Positions 35,954 through 45,214 of a DNA stretch of 64,000 nt are shown here, one piece after another. The position numbers were made by a program, and so were the translations under genes. The number at the start of each line of letters is the position of its first letter. Position 1 is the stretch's first letter. The notes beneath the pieces were generated by a model. It was not told the origin of the DNA and made no database searches. It saw nothing but the letters and a program-made list of their open reading frames with translations. This DNA is from UBA2033 sp035345875 (GTDB taxonomy: Bacteria; Spirochaetota; Leptospiria; Leptospirales; Leptospiraceae), in contig DAORDH010000002.1 in NCBI GenBank assembly GCA_035345875.1, forward strand, positions 186,001 to 250,000, written 5' to 3'.

Positions 35954-36901
35954 ATGTTAAGTAGAATTGCAGAATCACTTTTTTGGTTAGGAAGATTTAT
36001 TGAGCGGGCGGAAGGTATTTCCATCAGTTTACAAGTTCAACATTCCGCATCTCTCGAATCGGATATCTATGGATTTAATAATTGGCAACCAATCTTAAAC
36101 GCTGTTGGGCAGCTAAGTTCCTTTTCTAAAATTCATACAGAAGCGACATCCGACAAGGTGATTGACTATTTAGTTTTTTCTCCTGAAAATCCAAACTCTA
36201 TTCTGGAATGTATAGCACGTGCAAGAGAAAATGCCAGAGGTGTGCGAGACATGATCCCAAAGGAAAGTTGGGAAATTATCAACGTTACTTACCACGAACT
36301 AAATCAATTTAATATGGATTTAGTTCGAAAGGAAGGACCAGATAAATTATTTAATTTTATCCGTCAAAGGAGTTATCTATTCGAAGGTGCAACTGAAATC
36401 AGTATGTTCCGAGGGAAAGGATATCACTTCATGCGAGCGGGGAAATATCTAGAACGAGCAGATCAGATTGCGCGTATCCTAGACGTTAAGTATCATATCC
36501 CACTTCCGAGAGTAGAGGATGTTGGAAATCCTCTTGATATTTACCAATGGAAAACGTTACTCGACTCCACAGGAGCTTATGAAGCATATTTACAACACTA
36601 TAATATTAAGATTACTCCAATTCAAATAGTGGAATTATTGGTATTTAATCCACAGCTTCCAAGATCTCTACTATTTTGCTTGGAGAGGGTAAGACAATCT
36701 TTTCGAAATATTTCCTCTATTCCTGATAAATTTTATGCAAATAAAGCAGAACAAAAAATTGGAAAACTATATTATCAAATAGCCTATAGTTCTGCGGAAG
36801 AGATATTCTTTTTTGGATTACATGAGTATCTGACAAATTTTATAAATGATTTAATCAATGCAGGAAATGAAATCAATCGAACTTACTTCGGCTATTTGTG
36901 A
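35954..36901 (+). CDS. Alpha-E domain protein (DUF403)
   Basis: A 315-residue all-helical protein of the alpha-E family, recognisable from MLSRIAESLFWLGRFIERAEG, CIARARENARGVRDMIPKE and FMRAGKYLERADQIARILD. It nearly always sits beside a circularly permuted ATP-grasp gene, as here, and is thought to act as its partner in a peptide-like modification or biosynthesis. It starts one base after the ATP-grasp stop, so translation is coupled. Its end overlaps the convergent NmrA-like gene by ten bases. No catalytic residues are established for the family. Confidence 0.9.
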   Translation: MLSRIAESLFWLGRFIERAEGISISLQVQHSASLESDIYGFNNWQPILNAVGQLSSFSKIHTEATSDKVIDYLVFSPENPNSILECIARARENARGVRDMIPKESWEIINVTYHELNQFNMDLVRKEGPDKLFNFIRQRSYLFEGATEISMFRGKGYHFMRAGKYLERADQIARILDVKYHIPLPRVEDVGNPLDIYQWKTLLDSTGAYEAYLQHYNIKITPIQIVELLVFNPQLPRSLLFCLERVRQSFRNISSIPDKFYANKAEQKIGKLYYQIAYSSAEEIFFFGLHEYLTNFINDLINAGNEINRTYFGYL

Positions 36902-37767
36902 TTAGCCGCATACTCTTCTATTGTAAGAATTGGTTTTCCTAATTCTTTCCAAGTAAGTTCTGATTGAAACCTTTCGTGATAGTGATTCATAGAATATATT
37001 ATTTTATATAGATAATCAAATTTTGGACTAAATCTAGATAAAAAAGATAATAAAAACATAGGCATTTTCTGAACTTTCAAAATCTCTTTTTTATAAAATT
37101 TCGCGAAGAGAGTTGCTGCCTCATCGGAAGTATAAGGAAATAATCCTTGCACCGGATACTCTCGATTTTCCGCTCTCAAAATTTTATAGGAGTTTGCCAC
37201 TTGTCTAGCATAATCATCGCCTGCAATAAAAAACATTTTATAACGAGAAAGACCTGCCAATCGCAATTTATCACCATTGATTTGTCTATGGAGAATATTC
37301 TCCATAAATGTAGATGGATAAAAAATAGTATAAGGAATACCTGAATTTTTAATTTGTTGAACAGCATTTTGTTTTATGGTAAAAACCCACCAATGAAAAC
37401 CGTTAGTTCCCTGATAATTCATAAGAAGAGAGGATAAATAAGAAATTCTTTTGATTCCTCTTCTTTTAGCAATTTCCAAAAGTAATTTTAAACCTTGTTC
37501 TTCAGTATGAAATTCTTTCTCTAATTCTGTTTGTTTTATAGATAAATTTAGATGAATTGCTTCTACCTGTTTTAAAAAATTTTCAATCTCGACAGGATTA
37601 CCGATGTCTCCTACTACTAGGTTTACCCCAATTGGAAGTTCAATTTTTGCCTTGATTATATCTCGAACCATTGCATATACTTCAAAGCCTGCGGCTAATA
37701 AGGCTTTTACCACCGGTTTTCCAAGCATTCCAGTAGCTCCTATAATTCCTATTTTTTTGATTAACAT
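36892..37767 (-). CDS. NmrA/SDR-type NAD(P)-binding protein
   Basis: A 291-residue atypical short-chain dehydrogenase-like protein. The Rossmann motif GATGMLG is at residues 10-16 and the second strand ends YAMVRD. The Tyr-x3-Lys catalytic pair is not obvious, and the middle (ISYLSSLLMNYQG) fits NmrA-type redox sensors or isoflavone-reductase-like proteins. The specific substrate is unknown. It starts eight bases after the DUF2225 gene, and AGGA overlaps that gene's stop, so the two are an operon. The gene ends ten bases inside the convergent alpha-E gene. Confidence 0.85.
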   Translation of the reverse strand: MLIKKIGIIGATGMLGKPVVKALLAAGFEVYAMVRDIIKAKIELPIGVNLVVGDIGNPVEIENFLKQVEAIHLNLSIKQTELEKEFHTEEQGLKLLLEIAKRRGIKRISYLSSLLMNYQGTNGFHWWVFTIKQNAVQQIKNSGIPYTIFYPSTFMENILHRQINGDKLRLAGLSRYKMFFIAGDDYARQVANSYKILRAENREYPVQGLFPYTSDEAATLFAKFYKKEILKVQKMPMFLLSFLSRFSPKFDYLYKIIYSMNHYHERFQSELTWKELGKPILTIEEYAANHK

Positions 37768-37775
37768 ATCTTTTC

Positions 37776-38627
37776 CTATTTACGTGGCCATGGATTTAAA
37801 ACTTCCCATACCATATTATCACTTCTATCTTGCCAGAGATTTTTTGCTCGATTCAACCAATGTGTTACTTCATGGGTATTAATTTGGGGATTGGCTTTGG
37901 CTTTTTGTAGTACTTCAGATTTTGTTTTATCAAATACTTTAAAGTATTGAGTTGTATTCGCTTCATCTCCGAGTCTCATATAAATTGCAGAGATTAAATA
38001 CAATACTTCGTATTCATAAGAAATTTCAGGAAAATCAGATTCTTTAAATACATACTCCAAATCCTCTAACGCTTTTTTTAGAATCGATTCGTCTTCATTT
38101 TTATATAGTTTACGAATTGTATAAAATAATTTTAAATAAGCGCGAGCTCTTTTTAAATGAGAATAGGGAACTTTATAAAGTATCTCCAGATTTGTTTTAT
38201 AGATTCCGAGCTTACTACTTGAAATAATTCCTTCATCTGTTCTTGGTTCTTTAAAAGAATTTTCATCCACAAAATTATCGATGAGCAAATCCTCAACTTC
38301 CTTCTTATTTTCGGTCCAATGCTCAATGATTTTGGGAAGTAAAGTGGATTTATTTTTTGTTCCAGCAATGGAATCTGTATAAATAAAATCCTGCTTTCGA
38401 TTGCTTGTAAAATAGCAATGCGGACAAACACTAAAAGAATAATCATTAAAATCTACATATACATATTTTGGAGTATCTAAATAGATTGGAATACTAAAAA
38501 CGTTTTGTCTACTCGCTAATGACTTAGCTTTTAGAGAATAAAAAAATACGTCATCATGAAAACAGATAGGACAAGTGACAATAGTTGTCATAACAGGATT
38601 AGATAAACCTTTAGAATGTTCAGACAT
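37776..38627 (-). CDS. DUF2225-family zinc-binding protein
   Basis: A 283-residue cytoplasmic protein of the DUF2225 family. Two cysteine pairs, TCPICFHDD near residue 19 and VCPHCYFTSN near 68, should form a zinc site; the rest is helical and TPR-like (about 145-260), e.g. LYLISAIYMRLGDEANTTQY. The biochemical role of the family is not known; it occurs widely in spirochaetes, clostridia and deltaproteobacteria. It heads a two-gene operon with the NmrA-like gene. The ATG is at 38627 with a modest AGGTTTT upstream. Confidence 0.82.
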   Translation of the reverse strand: MSEHSKGLSNPVMTTIVTCPICFHDDVFFYSLKAKSLASRQNVFSIPIYLDTPKYVYVDFNDYSFSVCPHCYFTSNRKQDFIYTDSIAGTKNKSTLLPKIIEHWTENKKEVEDLLIDNFVDENSFKEPRTDEGIISSSKLGIYKTNLEILYKVPYSHLKRARAYLKLFYTIRKLYKNEDESILKKALEDLEYVFKESDFPEISYEYEVLYLISAIYMRLGDEANTTQYFKVFDKTKSEVLQKAKANPQINTHEVTHWLNRAKNLWQDRSDNMVWEVLNPWPRK

Positions 38628-38981
38628 AAAACCTCATCGTGTTTTCAATCTCAGAAAAAATATCTCTCCTGTCAAACTTAGTAATTTATATTTGGTAAAA
38701 TTTTAATCAAACTATTCCACCCATTGATTCGAAGGATCTATTTAAAAAAAATATTTTCCTAGCAATGATTTATCTTTACTAGATCACGATATTAATTCTA
38801 TTATTGTCAAACCAAATTGAGCGAACACCTATCGCAGTGTATAAAATCGAAATCTTTCTTTTAATACTTAGCATAGGAAGCAATGAATCCTAATGCGGAT
38901 ATCGTATTTTTTAAGTTTAAATTACTTATTCCATTTTTTATTTTATTTACAAGAGAGCTTAATTCAAAATAGTATTAAAAA
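38628..38981. other. 354-bp divergent intergenic region between DUF2225 and mntP
   Basis: AT-rich; I see no gene. I looked for the yybP-ykoY manganese riboswitch that often precedes mntP and did not find its conserved core. Promoters for both divergent genes must lie here but none is distinctive. Confidence 0.4.
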
Positions 38982-39515
38982 ATGATCGCATCAATTTTAA
39001 TTGGAATTAGTCTTTCCCTCGATTGTTTTGCGATATCCATTTCACAGGGAATCAAGAATTCAAAAGACAGACTCAAAGGTATTCTAACTCTCGCATTTTT
39101 ATTTACATTGTTTCAATGTGGAATGTTAGTAATTGGATATTTCTCAGGGAATTTTTTATCTGAATCTTTTGAGGCTATCACAAAATGGATTTCTTTTTTA
39201 TTACTTCTTTGGATTGGAATTAGAATGGTGAGAGAATCCTTTGAAGAGGAAGAGGAAGAAGATTTACCGGATAACACGAAAGAATATCTTTTGCTCTCCA
39301 TCACTACAAGTATTGATGCGTTAGCCGCTGGATTTGCACTCCCTCAGTTACAATTAGATTGGAAATTGACAACTATCTTTGTAGGATTGATTTGTTTGCT
39401 TTTTACTCTAACGGGTGGATTTGTCGGTAAAAAAATTGGCGAGAAATTTGGCAAGAAATCAGAAATCGTTGGTGGAGTTATCCTGATTGGTCTTGGAATA
39501 AAAATCTTATTATAA
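38982..39515 (+). CDS. mntP: Manganese efflux pump MntP
   Basis: A 177-residue inner-membrane protein with six helices in two repeats, each with an acidic helix motif: SLSLDCFAIS (D14) and TTSIDALAAGFALP, the aspartates that carry Mn2+ out of the cell in MntP. The central loop is unusually acidic (ESFEEEEEEDLPD) and may bind the metal on the cytoplasmic side. The length is near the family's 185-190. No Shine-Dalgarno sequence is evident. It ends convergently with the heme oxygenase gene, overlapping six bases. Confidence 0.9.
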   Translation: MIASILIGISLSLDCFAISISQGIKNSKDRLKGILTLAFLFTLFQCGMLVIGYFSGNFLSESFEAITKWISFLLLLWIGIRMVRESFEEEEEEDLPDNTKEYLLLSITTSIDALAAGFALPQLQLDWKLTTIFVGLICLLFTLTGGFVGKKIGEKFGKKSEIVGGVILIGLGIKILL

Positions 39516-40064
39516 TTGGCAGATTTTTTCGAAGCATCTAATCCCAAATAAAAAAGTTTCTTTCGCTCCCTTTAAAGCAAAGTTTGCTTTTTCTTCTGTA
39601 TCGACATTTCGTTTTAAAATATCTAGAAATCGTCTCCAGTGAAATCCCCCATCTTCCCCATAACAGCCATAATAATGCATGTTAACAGGAAGATTTTGCA
39701 ACTGACGTCGAATCGTTTTTCCTCCAAGAGTTGCTCCTTCTAAAACATAGAGACTCCCTAAGGCTTCAAAAAAATTTTCCGGTTCAAATGGATTTTCAAT
39801 TTTATCTATTATAAAATCGCCTACTGCAAAACGGTCTTTCTCTAGAAAGGGCATTTTCCAGATTATATCTAAATCGGCTAATTCCATTATACCGCGTAGA
39901 TTTCTCTCAACAGAATCATGAAATGCATAATTTGCACGAATTAGTTTCTTATAATCCTGAAGAGTTAAAGTTTGATTCATGATTTTATTTACAAATCCAA
40001 CTTGCTCAAGCCTAGTGTGAAGATCATCTGTGTTTTCTTTCAAAAGTAAATGAATACTATTCAT
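39510..40064 (-). CDS. bphO: Heme oxygenase (biliverdin-forming, phytochrome-linked)
   Basis: A 184-residue all-helical heme oxygenase. H16 in TDDLHTRLE is the proximal haem ligand, and GSLYVLEGATLGGKTI supplies the distal glycine-rich helix. It opens haem to biliverdin, CO and iron. The gene overlaps the end of the bacteriophytochrome gene by eight bases (ATGAATAG), strong evidence that its job is to supply the biliverdin chromophore. The ATG at 40064 is preferred to the TTG one codon earlier. It ends convergently with mntP. Confidence 0.9.
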   Translation of the reverse strand: MNSIHLLLKENTDDLHTRLEQVGFVNKIMNQTLTLQDYKKLIRANYAFHDSVERNLRGIMELADLDIIWKMPFLEKDRFAVGDFIIDKIENPFEPENFFEALGSLYVLEGATLGGKTIRRQLQNLPVNMHYYGCYGEDGGFHWRRFLDILKRNVDTEEKANFALKGAKETFLFGIRCFEKICQL

Positions 40065-42348
40065 CAAAATTATATGTCCTATCTACGATACTTCTTACAA
40101 CTTCATCTAACTCATGAGTACTGAAAAGTAATTTTTCTAATACAGTCTTATTAAATGGATCACTTAGATCTTCCTGATTAAAAACATGTATGAGTCCGAG
40201 TATATTTGCCAAGGGTCTACGAACACGATGGGACTGTAAAAAAGCAATCTCTCTAAGTGCAGAATTTTGGTTCTCTATTTTTTGAGCAGCCATTTTAATT
40301 TCTGTAACATCCGTCATTAAAATCGCAACCCCAATGAGACTATCTTCTTCATATACTGGGTCATATTCAATCCTAAACCAAGCTGATTTATTAAACATTT
40401 CATGGAAGACCTCTTCCTCTAGAACAAACCCTTCCCCACTCATCGCCTTCTGGAATCGTTTCTCAATCCGGTCTATTTCCTCTTGGCTTCTTGCAAAACT
40501 CTTTAATGTATCTCCTATCGTAAGTGGTCTACCATGTAGCTTAAAAGAAATTTCATTTGCGACCTGATTAAAAAAAAGAAGTCTACCTTCTGTATCCAAT
40601 AAAAATATGATGTGTTTCGTATTATCAAAAATAGCTTTTAATTGATTCTTATGATTTTTTAATTCTTGGTATAAGGTTAGAATGTTTTCATTTTGAATTT
40701 TTAATTTTTCATTCTGTTGCCGAATCTGTTCACTTACTTTTTGGAGCTCTCTATTTGTTTTTTTAATTTCTAGGACTTTTTCTTGAATTATAATTCCAAG
40801 CTCAATATTTTGCGCTTCTAGAATACTAATCTGGTTTGCTATTAATTCTTGGAATGTATTTCTCAGCTTTTCTGCGAAAAGAATTTCCGATTTTTCCCAA
40901 GGAGTTGAATGGCGCTTAACGACTTCTTCCCATTTTTCGAAAGACTTTCGTGGGCTCAATCTAAAACCATCTTGATTTGGAATGGCAATAATTTTCTCTT
41001 TAGGATTTCCTCCCCAAATCACACTTTGAATCATTTCAGGTTTAAACCATATTATATAATTCTTATCAAATTTTGAAAGCCTCATAGCAAGTATACCACT
41101 TGCGATCGGGATATAGGATTCTGATTCGGTATAAATATCACTGAGACAATCAGAATAAACAATTGCCTCCGAGTGAGTTAAATAAAGCCAATCAATTAAG
41201 CGATGTGTGAAATCTCTATCCGGAGTAATTCCTTCTTTAAAAGACTTATCTCCAAAAAACAATACAACTCCAGCAGCAGAATTTACCTGTAAGAGTATAG
41301 GCATACATTTTGATAAGCCTGTAAAAAAATCCTTTTCTTGGTTTAGTCTCTTTATTAATTCAGTTTGAATAGAATTAAATTTTATATCGATATCTTTCAA
41401 TCGAATGTTTTGTAATATATCAACATTATAAGAGAATATATTTCCAAAATGTTCAAGCATATTGCGCATTTTTGAATCTATATATTTTGGTTCATAATGG
41501 TGACAGGCAATCAAACCCCAAAGAGTATCATTTATAATTACAGAAATAACTAACGTTGATTTAACGCCCATATTTTGCAAATATTCGATATGTATTGGCG
41601 ATACACTTCTGAGTGAAGACTTAGACAAATCAATGAACTTTTGATTTATAGGATTTACCTCGGGTATAATTTGAACGGGAGTATAATTGACATCGGGAAT
41701 GATTCGAATTGGATTACGTAAATACAAATCCCTAGCTTGTTTTGGAATATCGGATGCAGGAAAATGCTGACCTAAAAAGGAATACAAATCTCCAGAGAGG
41801 CTTTCTGCAATGACTGTTCCATTCCAGTCTTTGTCAAACTCATAGACCATAACTCTATCATATCTTGTCAACTGACGTATATGAGTTACAATCAGATTAC
41901 TCATATCTAAAATAGTTTTTGCCCGTTTCAGATCATCCATGAGTCGATTGACAGAACTATAAAAATCTAAAAAAGTAGATGTATCAATTGGTTCATTGTC
42001 AATAATTAATAATCCATCTGTTAAATGCAAAGTAGATCGAAAAGAAATCTTTTCTTCTAAAAAGATAAGATCTATTGGGTTAATATAGATTACCCGCTTA
42101 GTGATGATTACATCTTGAATCGGATCAACTTGTTCGGTTGGAATTAGATCAAAAAGTGTTTTTGTTAGAATTGTCTCTGGGGATAATCCGAGATACCTAT
42201 CTACGTTCTTACTACACTGAACGATTTGGAATGTATCCGGATTTACAACGAGTATAAAACCAAAGGGTTGAATTTTATTTGGAATATGAATTGGTTCATT
42301 TTCACAATTTGATAAATCGAGTTCTGGTTCTAGATTTCTATCGTTCAT
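40057..42348 (-). CDS. bphP: Bacteriophytochrome with PAS and lone DHp domain
   Basis: A 763-residue red/far-red photoreceptor. C15 in DLSNCENEPIHIPNKIQPFG is the biliverdin-binding cysteine. PAS_2 (about 10-120), GAF (about 145-310; PASDIP at 197-202, H253 and H283) and PHY (tongue motif PRKSFEKW) are complete. A coiled coil (about 520-580) links to a PAS domain (about 580-690). The protein ends with a DHp-like helix pair containing SHRVRRPLANILGL (H707), and no HATPase domain follows. It may be phosphorylated by, or pair with, another kinase, or signal without one. The overlapping heme oxygenase makes its chromophore. Confidence 0.93.
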   Translation of the reverse strand: MNDRNLEPELDLSNCENEPIHIPNKIQPFGFILVVNPDTFQIVQCSKNVDRYLGLSPETILTKTLFDLIPTEQVDPIQDVIITKRVIYINPIDLIFLEEKISFRSTLHLTDGLLIIDNEPIDTSTFLDFYSSVNRLMDDLKRAKTILDMSNLIVTHIRQLTRYDRVMVYEFDKDWNGTVIAESLSGDLYSFLGQHFPASDIPKQARDLYLRNPIRIIPDVNYTPVQIIPEVNPINQKFIDLSKSSLRSVSPIHIEYLQNMGVKSTLVISVIINDTLWGLIACHHYEPKYIDSKMRNMLEHFGNIFSYNVDILQNIRLKDIDIKFNSIQTELIKRLNQEKDFFTGLSKCMPILLQVNSAAGVVLFFGDKSFKEGITPDRDFTHRLIDWLYLTHSEAIVYSDCLSDIYTESESYIPIASGILAMRLSKFDKNYIIWFKPEMIQSVIWGGNPKEKIIAIPNQDGFRLSPRKSFEKWEEVVKRHSTPWEKSEILFAEKLRNTFQELIANQISILEAQNIELGIIIQEKVLEIKKTNRELQKVSEQIRQQNEKLKIQNENILTLYQELKNHKNQLKAIFDNTKHIIFLLDTEGRLLFFNQVANEISFKLHGRPLTIGDTLKSFARSQEEIDRIEKRFQKAMSGEGFVLEEEVFHEMFNKSAWFRIEYDPVYEEDSLIGVAILMTDVTEIKMAAQKIENQNSALREIAFLQSHRVRRPLANILGLIHVFNQEDLSDPFNKTVLEKLLFSTHELDEVVRSIVDRTYNFDE

Positions 42349-43032
42349 TGGATGTATAATAATATAAGTATTGAAAATGGTAAACTATTTTTACTATTAC
42401 GAAACATTTTGATTGAAATCTATAAATTTTAGAAAACGAACTCTTTTTATTGAACTAACGTTAACGAATAGAAAGAAGAATCGAAGCAAGGAGCAAAGTT
42501 TTTTTAGTAAAGCAAACCAATGAGTTAACCCAGATACCGGATTTCATTTCCATGACAGAAAAAAACCAAATCAAATATTAAAAATTCCAACTTATTTTTT
42601 GTTTCTTGATTCCTATCGCTTACCCAAAGAGTATAAGTCGACCAAGCAGAGATGATTTTTTCTAATAATCAGAAAAAAATAACTATCAATTTAGGGGGGA
42701 CGAAATAGATAAAATGGAAGGAGTTCTAACCATCGATCTTTTTTCTTTAAGTTACCCTATCCCAGAATATTTTACTCCTTCCTTTGTATTTCTTTTGATT
42801 CTCAAAATTAAAAATAGACAGAGCCATCTACTCCATTGAGATCTAAAAAATGAATGCATTTTTAATTTCCAGAAAACCACTCAAAATAAAAACCTTTTCC
42901 GCTATTTGTATTAGACAAAGAGCAAAATAATACTAGGAATTTTTCTAGTTTTTCAAACTCTTCAAAAATTGGAAATAAACTTGTTTTAAAATTAGAACTC
43001 ACAATCCTAGTGCTTGAGTCGTTTAATTCATT
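42349..43032. other. 684-bp intergenic region between bphP and the chemotaxis gene
   Basis: AT-rich with no gene I can support. A 41-codon frame (42714-42839) is preceded by AGGGGGG, but at 14 bases, and looks random. Both flanking genes read away from this gap, so it holds two promoters; none is distinctive. Confidence 0.4.
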
Positions 43033-44580
43033 ATGGATCATAAGATAGAATTAGAAAGAAATGGGGAAAAGGCAGCAAACTATCTGCGGCTTTTTCTAAT
43101 TTTCATTTTTTCCGCAGGGACCCTTATGGGTTTTCTCGTTCAAAACTTTGTTTCTAAGATACTTGGAAATTATGTGGCAGGTGTTTGTATCTATGTAATC
43201 GCAACTGTCTCTTCAGCCCTCATCCTTAGAGCAAAAAAATACACTACAAATGTTAAATATTACACAATGGGACTTGAAATCTTTGGATTGGGTTTTGTCT
43301 TATTTGGATTCTTAAGATTTGAAGATCCTGAATTACTCACGATTGCGATTAACGATATTGTTTTATATGGGATTTACTTTTTACTGATAGCTGAATCCAT
43401 TCTAAGATTTTCTCCACGTTTTACTTTATTTACAGGAATTTCTTGCACTCTTCTCTTTACTACTTTGGGTTTTTTAATAAAAGCAAAAGGAGGAGACAAG
43501 GCAGCTTTTCCAGTGACTACTCTTACAATTATACTTGGAATGATGTTTATATTTGCTATGACAATAGCCTCTTATTTTGGAACTAGATTTGTCAGAAAAG
43601 TTGTCATGAACTTCAAAGATTCAGAAGACAAGGCAAATATCCGAAAAAAAGAATTAGAAGAATTATCAGAAAAAAATTCGGTCGCAATTCAAGAATTAAA
43701 CCAAATCGCACAAGACATTAACGATATACTACAAGAGAGTAAATTGATTGCAAGTGATCAATATCAATTTGCACGTGAGTCGCTAGAATCAACTGAAAAT
43801 TTTACAAAATCAATTCATTCGATTGCATCTATGGCAAAGTTACAAGATGAGAATTGTGTGATTAATTCGGAATCAATCTCTAGTCTTTCTGATATGACAG
43901 ACCAAATAAAACGTTGGACGCTATCTATTGAAGAAAAAGGAAGCAAGTCTTTAGAATTTGGTAAAAAAGGAGAAAAAGATTTAAATAGCACTCTAAATGA
44001 AATGCAAAATATTTCTAACTCTTCCCTCGAGGCATCTAAAATTTTAAACATCATTAATTCGATTGCAAACCAAACAAACCTTTTAGCTTTGAATGCAGCA
44101 ATTGAGGCAGCAAGAGCCGGAGAAGAAGGAAAGGGGTTCGAGATCGTTGCAAATGAAGTAAGTAAACTAGCAGAATCATCTGCCAGAAATTCGAAACAGA
44201 TTGCAAGTATCATTGGAGCAATGAAACAGGCAGTAACAGAAGGAGAAAAGCAAATGTATTTCTCCTCAGAATCCTTGCAGGGAATCATACTAATAATCCA
44301 ACAAATCACAAAAGACGTAAAGGATATATCGATTCAAATCACAGATCAATTAAATCTGATATTAGACAATAAAAAAAGAACGGAAAGAATACAACAACTA
44401 GCACAAGAAATGAAGAATGTAACTGAAAAAGAAGCAAAGAGTTCAGATCATTTAAAACAAAGTATTCAGAATATATTTCAAATAGCAAACAAACTAGAAG
44501 AAAAAATAAATGTCTTAAATTATAGTGGAGAAAAGTTAAAGAAAGTCACCAATTATTTAAAGGATGGAATTTCAAACTAA
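43033..44580 (+). CDS. Methyl-accepting chemotaxis protein with 6TM sensor
   Basis: A 515-residue membrane receptor. The first 190 residues contain six hydrophobic helices and no large periplasmic domain, so it may sense membrane state, small hydrophobic ligands or redox. No HAMP is obvious. Residues about 210-515 form the cytoplasmic coiled coil with the signalling tip NLLALNAAIEAARAGEEGKGFEIVANEVSKLAESS recognisable around 345-380 (shown by ALNAAIEAARAGEEGKG). It should form arrays with CheA/CheW, which are not in the window. The ATG has no Shine-Dalgarno sequence. Confidence 0.92.
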   Translation: MDHKIELERNGEKAANYLRLFLIFIFSAGTLMGFLVQNFVSKILGNYVAGVCIYVIATVSSALILRAKKYTTNVKYYTMGLEIFGLGFVLFGFLRFEDPELLTIAINDIVLYGIYFLLIAESILRFSPRFTLFTGISCTLLFTTLGFLIKAKGGDKAAFPVTTLTIILGMMFIFAMTIASYFGTRFVRKVVMNFKDSEDKANIRKKELEELSEKNSVAIQELNQIAQDINDILQESKLIASDQYQFARESLESTENFTKSIHSIASMAKLQDENCVINSESISSLSDMTDQIKRWTLSIEEKGSKSLEFGKKGEKDLNSTLNEMQNISNSSLEASKILNIINSIANQTNLLALNAAIEAARAGEEGKGFEIVANEVSKLAESSARNSKQIASIIGAMKQAVTEGEKQMYFSSESLQGIILIIQQITKDVKDISIQITDQLNLILDNKKRTERIQQLAQEMKNVTEKEAKSSDHLKQSIQNIFQIANKLEEKINVLNYSGEKLKKVTNYLKDGISN

Positions 44581-45214
44581 GCTCTCAAGATAAACTAACT
44601 TGGGTTAGGCAAGAATCGTTTCAAGCCATGTAAGCAACGTTGGTCGCAATGAATCATAAAAAGAAGAAATTTTATTGGTGATTTTTAGGACTACAAACAC
44701 TAATACTCCAATTTCTCCCTAACCTATCTCTATTTTCTAAATCGTAAATCAAACAATGGATAATTTTAGAAAGATCGACTCGACTCCAATAGATATTAAA
44801 CGTTTTCCGAAAGGAGATACCAAATTAAATAATTTTGATAAAGACAAATCCAAATAGAATTTTCAGTAAAATTATCTATCCAGTTGATTCTAAATTTTTA
44901 TCAAATAATTCAGTGAGTTATTCTATTTTTCTATAGTTTCAAAGGATTCATAAAAATTAAAAACCAAAAACTCCAAAAATCAAAAAAATTAAACTGGAAT
45001 AGATTCTATACAATCCTGTTCCAAAAATACAAATAAGGAATTGGAGTAGATTTGTATTTTTTATCAATTCAAATTAAATTCAGCTTCTTATTAAACACAA
45101 ACTGATTCATCGTTTATCATTCTTTCAGAAATTTTTTTACATTCCTATTCTCAAAATGTTTTTAAATGCTTGCTCATTTCAAACGCCCATTGAAAAGTTT
45201 ATTTTTGAATTCAT
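44581..45214. other. 634-bp intergenic region before the CoA-transferase gene
   Basis: Very AT-rich, with no supported gene. A 33-codon frame (44756-44857) without a ribosome site is considered chance. The promoter of the CoA-transferase gene is expected here but not identified. Confidence 0.4.

Noticed and set aside
38628..38981. yybP-ykoY manganese riboswitch before mntP
   Set aside because: I could not find the conserved core or a matching terminator stem in this gap.
42714..42839. 41-codon ORF after AGGGGGG
   Set aside because: The purine run is 14 bases from the ATG, too far, and the product looks random.
43815..44309. 164-codon minus-strand ORF inside the chemotaxis gene
   Set aside because: It is the antisense shadow of the conserved signalling domain.
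44756..44857. 33-codon ORF beginning MDNFRKIDSTP
   Set aside because: No ribosome site, and no neighbour to couple with; chance frames of this length are common.
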